Assembly: GCA_049115735.1 (NCBI GenBank)
Contig: JAGDZP010000004.1
Location: 558,001-622,000, forward strand
From: CAXBNB01 sp049115735
GTDB taxonomy: Bacteria; Bacteroidota; Bacteroidia; Cytophagales; Cyclobacteriaceae
Direction: 5' to 3'
Length of the DNA stretch: 64,000 nucleotides
The position numbers were made by a program, and so were the translations under genes. Numbering within the stretch: the stretch's first letter is position 1; each line of letters starts with the position of its first letter. Shown piece after piece: positions 8,435-17,949 of the stretch. The notes under the pieces were generated by a model, which was not told the DNA's origin, did no database searches, and was given only the letters and a program-made list of their open reading frames with translations.

Positions 8435-9150
8435 GACACAGCGACAAGGGTATTTCCTTTCAATACCGGAATTACATCATAGTAATCGAAAGTCATGCAG
8501 AATTCTGTGTCCTTTTCAATACCTATTTTAGCCAGTCGTTTGGCATGAGCAGAATTTTTGACGGTGGCTAGCAAATCTTCTTTTACTGACAAGTAGTAGT
8601 TCCTTGCCATCAATGGTGCATCACATCCGGGAGCATGTGTATCCCTCAGCATGTCAATCAATGCTCCGGCAAAGAGGCTATCTTCCATATTTACCTTGCC
8701 CTTCCACCCTGCGCAATGTATGATGACATCATTTGGCTGCCGTTCGAGGTAGCGCGCAACAGCAGTGATATTAAGAAATGCTCCAATGATGATTTGCTCT
8801 GCGTCAAGGGATTTGGTGATGGCCAGGGTGCCATTCGTGGTGGTCGCGCTTATGGTTTTACCTTTCAACCCATCTTGCATATAGCTGAATGGAGAATTAT
8901 CCAATTCAAACCCTTCAACAGGCTTGCCACCTCTTTCAGCTGCACAGGTGTAGCCTTCGTTTTGATATGCCTTGCATTCCTCGATAGTGGCAACCGGAAT
9001 TATGCCGGACACCCCATTGGCCAACCCACTCACCATGCAAGAGGTCGCTCTGAGGATATCTACTACAACTACTATTTTTTCCTGTAAATCAAATGATTCG
9101 ATTAAGTCAGGAGATAAACAAACATCGATTGTTCTGGATTCCTTACTCAT
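8431..9150 (-). CDS. comB: 2-phosphosulfolactate phosphatase (ComB family)
   Basis: ComB hydrolyses 2-phosphosulfolactate to sulfolactate, a step of coenzyme M synthesis in methanogens. Many bacteria that do not make coenzyme M also carry it. This 239-residue protein has the family blocks VVVDILRATS (28-37), AAERGGKPVEGFELDNSP (70-87) and TTTNGT (103-108). Length is normal. Its start overlaps the gcvT stop as ATGA, so the two are coupled. No other sulfolactate gene is adjacent, so the physiological substrate here is uncertain; sulfonate or sulfonolipid metabolism is a guess. Confidence 0.88.
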   Translation of the reverse strand: MSKESRTIDVCLSPDLIESFDLQEKIVVVVDILRATSCMVSGLANGVSGIIPVATIEECKAYQNEGYTCAAERGGKPVEGFELDNSPFSYMQDGLKGKTISATTTNGTLAITKSLDAEQIIIGAFLNITAVARYLERQPNDVIIHCAGWKGKVNMEDSLFAGALIDMLRDTHAPGCDAPLMARNYYLSVKEDLLATVKNSAHAKRLAKIGIEKDTEFCMTFDYYDVIPVLKGNTLVAVS

Positions 9151-10235
9151 TTTTTATAGAGTGGTAATTTGGTAACTTTTGCCTTTAGGCTCTTATTTCT
9201 AACCTGGATAAATATCTCAGTATCTGAAAGATGAAACCCTTTTTTCACATAGCCTAGTCCTATGCCTTTCTCCAGCATCGGAGACATTGACCCTGAAGTT
9301 ACCCGTCCGACAATGTTTCCATCAGCATCCGCAATATCATAGCCGGCTCTTGGGATACCCCTGTCTTCCAGTATAAAGCCAACAAGTTTATTCTTGATAC
9401 CTTGCTCCTTTTCATTCAGCAGCTCAGATGAATTAATAAAATCCTTGGTGAACTTGGTCACCCAGCCCAAACCAGCTTCTAGTGGTGATGTCGCATCATC
9501 AATATCATTGCCATATAGGCAGTAGCCCATTTCCAGTCTAAGTGTATCCCGAGCTCCCAATCCTATTGGTTGAATTCCCTCATCTTTCCCAGCTTCAAAA
9601 ATCTTTTCCCACAGTTCCTGTGCATGCTCGTTTCTCACATAGAGCTCAAACCCACCTGCACCTGTATATCCCGTAGCTGAAATAATCAGGTCGTTTATTC
9701 CTGCCATGGATCCCTCCACAAAGTGATAGTAATTGATAACAGACAGATCAACTCCAGTGATTTTCTGCAATACTTCTTCAGCTTTTGGCCCCTGAACGGC
9801 AAATAGGGAGATGTCATCAGAAATATTCTCCAAATCCGCTCCTACTTCGTTGTTTGCATTTATCCAATTCCAATCCTTTTCAATATTAGAGGCATTCACC
9901 ACCAATAAATACTTCTCATCATGAAACTTGTAAGTAATCAAATCGTCCACAATGCCCCCTGTACCATTCGGCATGTAGCCATATTGGGCTTGCCCATCGA
10001 CCAGAGTTGAAGCCTCGTTACTGGATATTTTTTGTATCAGATTCAAAGCGTTGGGCCCCAGAACCATAAACTCACCCATATGAGAGACATCAAATACACC
10101 TACAGCATTTCGCACGCATTTATGCTCTTCAATATCCGAGGAGTATCTTACTGGCATATTGAATCCTGCAAAAGGAACCATTTTGGCACCCAATGATTCA
10201 TGCACATCATTTAAGGTGACTTTCTTCACATCCAT
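9147..10235 (-). CDS. gcvT: Glycine cleavage system aminomethyltransferase (T protein)
   Basis: GcvT takes the aminomethyl group from lipoylated GcvH, releases ammonia and forms 5,10-methylene-tetrahydrofolate. The 362-residue protein has the expected blocks: FDVSHMGEF near 48-56, GGIVDDLITYKF near 93-104 with the folate-contacting Asp, GYTGAGGFELY near 188-200, and LGARDTLRLEMGY near 225-237. The GcvH and GcvP genes are not in the window, as is usual in Bacteroidota where the system is dispersed. A promoter-like TAGCTTTG lies 20 bases upstream. comB is translationally coupled downstream. Confidence 0.96.
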   Translation of the reverse strand: MDVKKVTLNDVHESLGAKMVPFAGFNMPVRYSSDIEEHKCVRNAVGVFDVSHMGEFMVLGPNALNLIQKISSNEASTLVDGQAQYGYMPNGTGGIVDDLITYKFHDEKYLLVVNASNIEKDWNWINANNEVGADLENISDDISLFAVQGPKAEEVLQKITGVDLSVINYYHFVEGSMAGINDLIISATGYTGAGGFELYVRNEHAQELWEKIFEAGKDEGIQPIGLGARDTLRLEMGYCLYGNDIDDATSPLEAGLGWVTKFTKDFINSSELLNEKEQGIKNKLVGFILEDRGIPRAGYDIADADGNIVGRVTSGSMSPMLEKGIGLGYVKKGFHLSDTEIFIQVRNKSLKAKVTKLPLYKK

Positions 10236-10255
10236 AATTGTAATTTAAAGTTTTG

Positions 10256-10263
10256 CAAAGCTA
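10256..10263 (-). promoter_or_regulatory. Candidate -7 promoter element for gcvT-comB
   Basis: On the minus strand TAGCTTTG matches the Bacteroidota TAnnTTTG element and lies 20 bases upstream of the gcvT ATG, in the 57-base gap after the response regulator gene. No good -33 TTTG was found. Confidence 0.38.
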
Positions 10264-10292
10264 GTCAAAAGGGTAATATGGGAAAGGAGAAA

Positions 10293-10658
10293 TCAGTCCT
10301 GCATTACTTCTTTGACAATTTCCTCCAGTTGTTGAGGATCTTTGATAGGCTTGCTTACGAACTTGGCCACATCCAAATCCAGACTGTCAGTATCATAACG
10401 GATATGTGCCGATACAATGATGACCTTTGGGCGATGAGTTAATGCTGACATGGCCTCAAAGCCATCCAGGTAGGGCATCTCAATATCCAGAAAGACAATG
10501 TCTGGCTTGTATTTTACAGCCGCCATTGCACCCTCTACCGAGTTGCTATAGGTATTGATAAGGTGCAAAGAATTTACCTTATGCGCCATGTATTCGAATA
10601 TCTCTAAGAATAATGGATCATCATCAATTGCTATACAGCTGTATCTGGCCTTCATCAT
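10293..10658 (-). CDS. Single-domain response regulator (REC only)
   Basis: A 121-residue CheY-like receiver with no output domain. The acidic pocket is DDD at 12-14, the phosphoacceptor is D58 in VFLDIEMP, the switch residue is S83 in IIVSAHI, and the conserved Lys is K103 in FVSKPI. All catalytic positions are intact, so it should accept phosphate. It may act by protein-protein contact or in a phosphorelay. No histidine kinase is adjacent. It begins 28 bases after the very large exported protein gene and probably shares its transcript. Confidence 0.9.
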   Translation of the reverse strand: MMKARYSCIAIDDDPLFLEIFEYMAHKVNSLHLINTYSNSVEGAMAAVKYKPDIVFLDIEMPYLDGFEAMSALTHRPKVIIVSAHIRYDTDSLDLDVAKFVSKPIKDPQQLEEIVKEVMQD

Positions 10659-10686
10659 TTATTTTATCAGAAATTTAATAAATAGA

Positions 10687-13600
10687 TTAGAATCCATCAT
10701 CCTCCTCTTCTTCTTCAGTGTATGCCGGCTCTTCTTCCTCTTCTTCTACTTTTTCTATTGTGTCAAATGATTCTGTGTCCTCAATAATATCATCTTCAGG
10801 AAATGCAAGATTATAAGTATCTGTCTTTCCATAATAATTTTTTCTAAACTCATTAATGAACTTCATTGTCTCCTCTTCGTCACCTATGCCTACCACAAAC
10901 TGACCAAAGCCCGCTTTCGCCATATTCGAGTTTTTCACCACTGCATCGTTGAAGTCTTCATTAGACGAATACAGGAACAACCTGTTGTCATCATAGCTGA
11001 AGTAATACCATGTGGACTCAGCAACCTGCAAGAATAGATTGACAACATCAGCCCCCTGGTCATTTTTCTTTATTTCAAGGAAGCCACCCATGGATGCATT
11101 GATATCGGCTCTACCAACATTGGACAAACCAAACTTAGATGCATTATACCAGGCCCGATGATTGTTGTTCCACTTTAAGTCCACATTCGAAAGTACCAGC
11201 GTCTTTACCAAAGCTGGTGATGCATCTACCAACGGCACATAATCTCTCTGTGAGTTGTCTTCATAATTTTTTGCCGCCCGATCGCCTATGATATCAGACA
11301 CCTTGTAAATCAGTTCAATTTCATTGTCGTGTGCCACATCAGCCCCAAGCCTCTCAATGATATCCTGCAGGTCATATATAAATGCGTTTTCAATAGTAGG
11401 GTGAATGGCCATGTTGAACATCAGGAAAGCATCTATAAAATACTTGCCTGAATCTGGCTTAGCAACTCCCAGACCTGATGCTTCAAGGGAGAAGTTATCG
11501 GTGTTCTTAGTGAAAGTCAGAGGCCCTTCAAAAATTACATTTCTGGTCTTATCGTCATATATGAATGTTTTACCTGCGTATGACTCATTAGAAGATTTGA
11601 GAGCCGGCTCAATCTTGAAAGTTTTCTTTTCAAAATCATGAGTAATCAAACCGTCAGCTTTGAAGATATATTCATCTTCCATTCTTTTCTTGTTATCCAC
11701 AAAAAGTGAATAAACTTTGTAATTAATATTATCATAGAGCAGTCCTGCATTAACAGGCGCACCGTCTTCCGTTTGTGTGGTGGCCACATTCAAATTTAAT
11801 TCGGTGGAATCTCCCGAGTTATAATATTCCATCCAATAATCGTATCCCTTGACACTCTGCAAATCCAATTTGACCAGCCCACTCAACTCCAGGGATTCTT
11901 TATCGGCATACATAGTCGCATCTCCTTTGAAGAAAAATCCGGGAGCAATCTGAAGCTTACTTTCTTCTGGCACTGTTCCACCAGATACTGTCATTTTCTT
12001 GAACTCATCCTTCTTCCCTGTTGGAACATCCATTAGCTCAAAGCTTTCAAACTTGATTGAGAATGTATCCTGTGCCGCTGTGACCAACTCATACATGGCA
12101 TTTCCTTCAAATTTATTCCTGGATAGGATCTTAATATTACCCTCGTTCAAATAATGAAATTCATTCAGAGTATCAATTTTCAACTGAGCGTTTTCGAACT
12201 GCTGAAGCTCTGAATTCTCAAGAATGGTAGTCTCATTATTATCCGGGATAATCTCGGCATCAGCCACAATGATGTATGGAATTCCTTTGATATTTAATTC
12301 ATAAGTATTGATGTCATAAATCGCATCTGTAGCATTGAAAGCCAAAGAGTCCAACTCCTCTCGAGTCGTATAGAAATAGGAAGAATGAATATCTATATCC
12401 GGTGGTTTGGACATTGTAATCTTTGCCGAATCCAAATCCCAGGTTGCATTGGTAATTGATGTTTTCATCTGGGCATAAGGGAAACTGATGGCAGCTACCC
12501 CGGTCTGTTCAGGATGCACATCAGCTGTATTTTCTATCAGGTCAAAATCCAGTGCAATATCGTCACCGGCCATTGCAGGTTTTTCTGGAATGTCTGTTAG
12601 AATTTCAAATTTGGCATGTCGCGCAGAGTACGCATACTGGCTAAATGAAAACTCCTCAGATTCTGAGCGTGAACCTCTTGACATCATCACCCCTGAACCA
12701 AATACGCCTTTAGCTGTAATATTCGCTTCCCCATCAAGAGATGCAGTAGAGTTATAAAAATTGAACGGTTCTCCGATATTTGCAATGTACATACTATCCT
12801 TTTTCGGTAGCCATTTCATCTTGTATGCCCCCAAGACAGCTTCCGGATACGATGCTCCTCTATAGTCCCCTTCTCGTATGACACCTTGATCACCTATCGC
12901 CGATACTGAGTCCATATAGAAAATGAAATCATCAGAGTTAACAGTTGTTGTTCTGTAGTCAATCTTACCATTGGCCCTCAATCCATCATAATCAAGCTTC
13001 AATTCATTGTACACCACACCTTCACCGCCGTACAGCGAGTATCCATCCTGAGGTATTTGATGAACAAATCCTAAGGACTTATCAGGCATTATCTTCAGTT
13101 TGGTCTTAAAATCCGGGACGATTCCCCCTGCCACAAATGTTCCATCAAACCCAACGCCACTCAAATCAGGCCGTGCCAAACTATCCACTTCAAATGGCGG
13201 AATTAAGAATTTGACAGTCCTATCATAAGCCCCATCCAATATCTCCTGGCTATCAAAGTACACGGCTGCCTCAGAATTAGAAATGAAGTATGGATACTTT
13301 TCATATTGTCTCAATCCAGCCTTGTTTTTAGGGTGACTTACATACAGTACTCCAGAGGTTTCCGTAATTTGGTTGTGCAGTGCTTCCTTGGCATGATGCT
13401 CTTCTGTCTTCAGCGAATCATGAATTTCTATTTCGATTTTGATGGAGTCAACAGTGGGCATGTCTATGAGGAAATCATTGTAGTCAAAGGCGAATTCCTT
13501 TCCTATGTATCTCAAGCCACCAGATACTACCGTACCATCAAAAAGCATATCCTTATTCTTCAAGAGTTTTATCTCTTCATCCTTTGGCGTGATTACGTTT

Positions 13601-15681
13601 TGGTTATCCGGTGTAAGGAAAATTCGACGAACACCACGAACCGTCATCTGCTCATCCTCAAAATTTAAAGAGGCGTTTGGCTTGCCTGGAGAAAGAGAGG
13701 ACACAAGGATATTATCATAATCTTTCTTCTTGGTATATGATAAAATATTGTGGTAGGCCTTTCTCAACACTCGTATCTGGCCATTGATTTCATTATACTC
13801 TATGAACTGATTTTGTTTCAAATAAAGCATAGCAGCTTTGATTAGCTTCGGCTCAACCTTATTGTAATTGTAAATAAGTTCGGATACGTTATAATTTGAG
13901 TCGTTGATCTTACGGGCATATTTCACTACTGCAACTATCGGATGAAATCCAAAAAGACCAGTCATCTTATCATATCGAATGGGATTAAAGTATTCTTCAG
14001 ACTCAAATACAGCAGGTATAATATGCCTGCCATTCATGATCGATATGTCCAGACTGTCAGAGTTTAGATCCCATTGCAACAAGTCCGCCTTGAAATCCAT
14101 TTTGAAGAAAGAAGAAAAATAGTATGTGTTCTTATAATCTCCTTTGTCCTTTACTAAGGTCAATTTGGGTACCGAGCCATAATATGCGAATTGTACTCCA
14201 GGATGGACGATAGAATCAGAGCCATGAAAAATTGCCTGGTATGCCCTTTTAGAACGTATTACCGAATCTTCAAAAGCGAACTTTACTGCCTCCGTTCTGA
14301 AACCCCTTCCGATATCCAATTTCACATTGATTGTTGATGGATTTTGTGAAATGGAGGTTCCATACATCTTATCTCCCACCAAAGAAAAACCGCCATTGTA
14401 GGTCAGATTGTCAAAGGGCAACTTCAACTCTGTCTTAGAATAGTTAGATATAAAATATGGATAATTTCTGTTCCTGTTATGTGTCCTTCTGGCACTCTTG
14501 AATATGAATGCGCCATCCAAGGAATCAGAAAACAATTTTGGGAAGCGCATCTGCGCCCTTGTTGTTTTTATATAAGGTACACTTGTTTTAAAATGATATC
14601 CTTTCAATATGACCTCCGCACCATCTGTTCCTTGCAAACTGTTCGGCCAGTCAAATACACCTCCTTCACCAATAAACATCAAGTCATTGATTAGGAATGA
14701 GCCTGTAGTATTTTTTATATCGACTGTGTCAAAGGGTGTTGTGATAGTAAGGGTGACATTTTCTAATTTGATAATAGCACCAGTCAATGGCGGATCAATA
14801 TCCTCTGCTTGATAATTGGCAACTCTATCTATGGTTCTTAACTCAACTTCTGGTCTATGATATGACGGCTTTTCAGGAACCTCCTCCTCATACGTTTCTT
14901 CATTACCCCAGTTATCATCGCTACCCCAACCGTCATCTTCTTCTTCGCCCCAGCCATCGTCATCACCCCAGTCGTCATCTTCATCATCTCCCCAACTGTC
15001 GTCATCACCCCAGCTGTCATCAGAGCCGTCCCATCCACCATCATCATCTTCGGTAGTATCTTCTATGGGTTCATCATCGGTCATAGTCAAGTCCTCCTCT
15101 TCTATTCTCTTCTCCAATTCCTGCTCTTCCTCTTCCACTCGTTCAAGAAAGCTTTTGGGTCCTTCCATGATTTCGAAACTATAGCTACCGCCTGTAAATT
15201 TCACCGCGTTGAATCTGGAAGAATAGAGCATTCCCCTTGCAAAAAACAGGCTCATGGTCCGAAGATATTCGTCTAGCTTTTTATGCCCGTAGCTCTCTAC
15301 AGCTGTTTCAGTAATCTTTAATACATTGGTTAATTTCTCTCCGCCAAGTCCCGCTTGTGTAACGGCATAGGTGACGAGGCTAAAATAGTACTGGAAGAAA
15401 GGTCGCGTCTGGAGACGCTCCTTTTGCATTTTCTTTGCAGTAGAAATTATGATCTTCTGTTGCTCGGTAGAAATTTTTGAACCCCAAATTCCCCTAAAAT
15501 CGTAGGCAACCTTGGATGCAGATTCTGTACCTATTTTGGATATTCCGGCTACTACGTCATTGACAAATACGTCCGGTTCTTCGGAGAATCTAAAGTATTG
15601 CGCATTACTTTTTAGGGAGAAAAGTAATAGAAGAAATACAATGGGGAAATATTTTGACCGACCGTTCAAACTCAATAACAC
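10687..15681 (-). CDS. Very large exported protein of unknown function with acidic Trp/Gly repeats (1664 residues)
   Basis: I do not recognise a family. Residues 1-27 form a signal peptide ending SNAQ. Residues 30-175 look helical. Residues about 180-265 are extremely acidic, with a short repeated unit resembling DDSWGDD between about 211 and 260. From about 290 to 1600 the chain is beta-rich, with recurring phrases such as YYFSSFFKMDFKADLLQW and TDAIYDINTYELNIKG, reminiscent of the alternating strands of OstA/LptA or beta-helix proteins. That comparison is weak. The C-terminus is another acidic tail. No T9SS sorting domain, transmembrane barrel or catalytic motif is evident. It lies between prmA and a single-domain response regulator. 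Confidence 0.8.
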   Translation of the reverse strand: MLLSLNGRSKYFPIVFLLLLFSLKSNAQYFRFSEEPDVFVNDVVAGISKIGTESASKVAYDFRGIWGSKISTEQQKIIISTAKKMQKERLQTRPFFQYYFSLVTYAVTQAGLGGEKLTNVLKITETAVESYGHKKLDEYLRTMSLFFARGMLYSSRFNAVKFTGGSYSFEIMEGPKSFLERVEEEEQELEKRIEEEDLTMTDDEPIEDTTEDDDGGWDGSDDSWGDDDSWGDDEDDDWGDDDGWGEEEDDGWGSDDNWGNEETYEEEVPEKPSYHRPEVELRTIDRVANYQAEDIDPPLTGAIIKLENVTLTITTPFDTVDIKNTTGSFLINDLMFIGEGGVFDWPNSLQGTDGAEVILKGYHFKTSVPYIKTTRAQMRFPKLFSDSLDGAFIFKSARRTHNRNRNYPYFISNYSKTELKLPFDNLTYNGGFSLVGDKMYGTSISQNPSTINVKLDIGRGFRTEAVKFAFEDSVIRSKRAYQAIFHGSDSIVHPGVQFAYYGSVPKLTLVKDKGDYKNTYYFSSFFKMDFKADLLQWDLNSDSLDISIMNGRHIIPAVFESEEYFNPIRYDKMTGLFGFHPIVAVVKYARKINDSNYNVSELIYNYNKVEPKLIKAAMLYLKQNQFIEYNEINGQIRVLRKAYHNILSYTKKKDYDNILVSSLSPGKPNASLNFEDEQMTVRGVRRIFLTPDNQNVITPKDEEIKLLKNKDMLFDGTVVSGGLRYIGKEFAFDYNDFLIDMPTVDSIKIEIEIHDSLKTEEHHAKEALHNQITETSGVLYVSHPKNKAGLRQYEKYPYFISNSEAAVYFDSQEILDGAYDRTVKFLIPPFEVDSLARPDLSGVGFDGTFVAGGIVPDFKTKLKIMPDKSLGFVHQIPQDGYSLYGGEGVVYNELKLDYDGLRANGKIDYRTTTVNSDDFIFYMDSVSAIGDQGVIREGDYRGASYPEAVLGAYKMKWLPKKDSMYIANIGEPFNFYNSTASLDGEANITAKGVFGSGVMMSRGSRSESEEFSFSQYAYSARHAKFEILTDIPEKPAMAGDDIALDFDLIENTADVHPEQTGVAAISFPYAQMKTSITNATWDLDSAKITMSKPPDIDIHSSYFYTTREELDSLAFNATDAIYDINTYELNIKGIPYIIVADAEIIPDNNETTILENSELQQFENAQLKIDTLNEFHYLNEGNIKILSRNKFEGNAMYELVTAAQDTFSIKFESFELMDVPTGKKDEFKKMTVSGGTVPEESKLQIAPGFFFKGDATMYADKESLELSGLVKLDLQSVKGYDYWMEYYNSGDSTELNLNVATTQTEDGAPVNAGLLYDNINYKVYSLFVDNKKRMEDEYIFKADGLITHDFEKKTFKIEPALKSSNESYAGKTFIYDDKTRNVIFEGPLTFTKNTDNFSLEASGLGVAKPDSGKYFIDAFLMFNMAIHPTIENAFIYDLQDIIERLGADVAHDNEIELIYKVSDIIGDRAAKNYEDNSQRDYVPLVDASPALVKTLVLSNVDLKWNNNHRAWYNASKFGLSNVGRADINASMGGFLEIKKNDQGADVVNLFLQVAESTWYYFSYDDNRLFLYSSNEDFNDAVVKNSNMAKAGFGQFVVGIGDEEETMKFINEFRKNYYGKTDTYNLAFPEDDIIEDTESFDTIEKVEEEEEEPAYTEEEEEDDGF
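14890..15080 (-). repeat. In-gene repeat coding for acidic Trp/Gly units
   Basis: Inside the giant exported protein, the DNA carries runs of TCATC and CCCCA blocks that encode about seven imperfect copies of a (D/E)nG/SWG unit. The repeat is in frame and could vary in copy number between strains. Confidence 0.7.
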
Positions 15682-15729
15682 AAATTCGAATAAAGATAGG
15701 CAAACGAGAATTTATAATCTAAAAGATGC

Positions 15730-16563
15730 CTAGGATTTAACAAATACACCTGCTGTCCAGCTATCTTTAGTAACTGCTTTAACAGGCTTCAGATTATAGT
15801 TTGAAGCCATTTTTTTGATGTCATCCATGTCTTTGTCATAAAAACCACTCAACAGCAGCATTCCTTTATCCTTTACAAGACTTGCATATTCCGGTATTTC
15901 GTCCAACAATACATTCTTATTTATATTGGCCAAAATGATATCGAATTTGCCTTGAATGCTGAGGTCTGCGATCTTTCCTTTATGAGATTCTACCTCAGTC
16001 ATACCGTTCAGGGCAAAATTATCATTGCTGTTTTCGATACACCAGTCGTCTACATCAGTAACCACTATTCTTTCGGCTCGCAGTTTATGTGCCATGATTG
16101 CCAAAACGCCCGTTCCAGACCCAACATCCAAGACACTCTTATTGGCAAAGTCAATATCCATCTGTAGGAGAAGCATTTGCCAGGTAGTGGCGTGATGCCC
16201 CGTACCAAAGGACATTTTGGGACTGATAACAATTTCATAGGGATACTTCTTTTCGATGTTATGAAAAGTAGCCCTTACGATGCATCTATCACCAACAGCT
16301 ATTGGATCATAGTTTTCCTCCCACTTCTTATTCCAGTTTTCTTTTTCTACTTGTCTGGTGTGTACATCGAAAGTGAAGGCTGTAGCGTAGCGTTCAGCCA
16401 ATTCACCTAATGACGCCTGATCAAATGCATCTTTTGAGATGTAGGCATACAGGCCTTCGGATGTTTCCTCGAAAGTGTCAAAACCTAATTCCGCCAGTTC
16501 AGCGGTGAATATTTCCTGAGTTGTAGTGTCAGGAGTGACAATATTTACTTCTATGAAGGACAA
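15730..16563 (-). CDS. prmA: Ribosomal protein L11 methyltransferase
   Basis: PrmA trimethylates ribosomal protein L11 using SAM. The 277-residue protein has an N-terminal substrate-recognition domain, then the family block SFGTGHHATT at 118-127 and the SAM loop LDVGSGTGVLAI at 145-156. A further NPPY-like motif appears as LANINKNVL near 194-202, as is normal for PrmA. The gene starts three bases after the DUF6150 gene and is followed 48 bases later by the giant exported protein, all on the minus strand, so these are probably one operon. Confidence 0.94.
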   Translation of the reverse strand: MSFIEVNIVTPDTTTQEIFTAELAELGFDTFEETSEGLYAYISKDAFDQASLGELAERYATAFTFDVHTRQVEKENWNKKWEENYDPIAVGDRCIVRATFHNIEKKYPYEIVISPKMSFGTGHHATTWQMLLLQMDIDFANKSVLDVGSGTGVLAIMAHKLRAERIVVTDVDDWCIENSNDNFALNGMTEVESHKGKIADLSIQGKFDIILANINKNVLLDEIPEYASLVKDKGMLLLSGFYDKDMDDIKKMASNYNLKPVKAVTKDSWTAGVFVKS

Positions 16564-16566
16564 GTG

Positions 16567-16908
16567 CTATTTGTTGCAGCCAGCAAAGGACTCATATTCT
16601 GTAAAGTACACAGTAAAGTCTGCCAGCCCTCTTTGAGGTTCCCAGTAGATGTAGAAATCCGCAAACTCTTTTTTGTCAGTGAAATACCAAATGCCTTTTT
16701 TATCAGCATATAGTCTATTGTCCTCCTCGAATACATGAACATCTGCAAAAGCTTCTGTCTCTTCTTCAAACACCCTAAAGTGGGCATAGTTTGGATTTTT
16801 TTCTACATACACTATCCCAAAAAGCTTACATGGATCGTAAACCGGCTTCTTGGAAGCGGAGCTAAATATCACTCCTACCAGTGCAATTGCGTAGAAAAGT
16901 ATCCTCAT
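16567..16908 (-). CDS. DUF6150-like small exported protein
   Basis: A 113-residue protein with an N-terminal signal peptide (about 1-20). Short aromatic/acidic segments follow that repeat a theme of phenylalanine-alanine-aspartate: AFADVHVF, EFADFYIYW, LADFTVYFTEYESFAGC. Two cysteines, near residues 27 and 111, could form a disulfide. It resembles DUF6150, known mainly from Bacteroidota and without assigned function. It lies 37 bases after tpiA and three bases before prmA, so it is probably part of their transcript. Confidence 0.65.
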   Translation of the reverse strand: MRILFYAIALVGVIFSSASKKPVYDPCKLFGIVYVEKNPNYAHFRVFEEETEAFADVHVFEEDNRLYADKKGIWYFTDKKEFADFYIYWEPQRGLADFTVYFTEYESFAGCNK

Positions 16909-16945
16909 ATCAAGTGCTTTACTTTTGACAGATACAGGTAAAACT

Positions 16946-17701
16946 CTAAAATGAATTTACTATTGCCAAAAAGTCTTGAGATTTTAATGATGCGCCTCCA
17001 ATCAGGCCACCGTCTACATCAGGACAGGCAAATAGTTCCTGAGCATTGTCAGGCTTGCAACTACCACCATAAAGAAGTGAAAGATTGTCAGCATTGTCCG
17101 CTCCAAATTTTCCCGCCAAGTGCGCTCTTAGACATGCATGCATTTCCTGAGCTTGTTCAGAGCTGGCAGTCTTTCCAGTTCCAATAGCCCAAATTGGTTC
17201 ATAGGCGAGCACAACCTTTTTGAAGTCTTCATCGCTTAGGTGAAAAAGACTTTCTGTTAGCTGGTTGCAAACGAAATCAAAATGAGTATCTGCTTCTCTT
17301 ATTTCAAGTGGCTCACCACAGCAAAAAATTGGAGTCAGACCAGCAGCTAGTACAAGGTTCAGTTTCTCAGCCAACAAAGCATTTGATTCACCAAAGTATT
17401 CCCTTCTCTCACTATGACCAATGATCACATAATCAGCTCCGGTAGACTTAATCATGTCAACGGATATTTCACCGGTATATGCACCGCTCGTCTTATCACT
17501 ACAATTCTGTGCAGACACACTCAAATTAGCCACACCATCAACCAATTTGCTCACCTCTGAAAGGTGAATAAATGGTGTACCTAACACCACCTGAACATCC
17601 GAATTGATCTGGCCAGAATCGGAAATCTCTTGCGCTAATGCTGTTCCCTCACCCAGTGTTTTGTTCATTTTCCAGTTGCCTGCAACTATATTTTTTCTCA
17701 T
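16946..17701 (-). CDS. tpiA: Triosephosphate isomerase
   Basis: TpiA interconverts dihydroxyacetone phosphate and glyceraldehyde 3-phosphate in glycolysis. The 251-residue protein begins with GNWKMN (8-13, catalytic Lys11), has the electrophile His96 in IIGHSERR, the catalytic base Glu168 in AYEPIWAIGTG, and the phosphate-binding LYGGS and GLIGGASL loops near the C-terminus. Length and all catalytic residues are normal. It leads the minus-strand run that continues into DUF6150 and prmA. A good TATATTTG promoter element lies 24 bases upstream of the ATG. Confidence 0.97.
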   Translation of the reverse strand: MRKNIVAGNWKMNKTLGEGTALAQEISDSGQINSDVQVVLGTPFIHLSEVSKLVDGVANLSVSAQNCSDKTSGAYTGEISVDMIKSTGADYVIIGHSERREYFGESNALLAEKLNLVLAAGLTPIFCCGEPLEIREADTHFDFVCNQLTESLFHLSDEDFKKVVLAYEPIWAIGTGKTASSEQAQEMHACLRAHLAGKFGADNADNLSLLYGGSCKPDNAQELFACPDVDGGLIGGASLKSQDFLAIVNSF

Positions 17702-17949
17702 CTTAAATTCGGTTTAAATTTTCGGCAAATATATATTGCAGATTGCGGTATATCTTTGATATTGATAATAAATTGACATTTTTTGAGGGTAATTAATTTG
17801 ATATTTTTAATAAATCAGTGCTTGTCTCAGTAAGTCGAGCAAATATTTTGATTCTAAAGAATTAATCAAATATTTTACACTTTTCTAACATTAACACCAT
17901 TTCATTGATCAATCAACAATGATTAGAGTGTTTTATTAAAACAACTAGA
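17702..17949. promoter_or_regulatory. Divergent intergenic region between tpiA and GH15
   Basis: A very AT-rich gap of 248 bases between two divergent carbohydrate genes. It carries the tpiA promoter element on the minus strand and a TATCTTTG at 17751-17758 on the plus strand. The latter would give a leader of about 190 bases for the GH15 gene. No open frame is visible. Confidence 0.45.
17726..17733 (-). promoter_or_regulatory. Candidate -7 promoter element for tpiA
   Basis: On the minus strand TATATTTG exactly fits TAnnTTTG and lies 24 bases before the tpiA ATG, in the AT-rich divergent region shared with the GH15 gene. A -33 TTTG at standard spacing was not found. Confidence 0.42.

Noticed and set aside
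13306..13668. Plus-strand 120-codon frame inside the giant exported gene
   Set aside because: Antisense shadow; no start context and no recognisable domain.
14787..15056. Plus-strand 89-codon frame rich in His, Pro and Arg
   Set aside because: It is the antisense of the acidic repeat in the giant exported protein, so its odd composition follows from that repeat.
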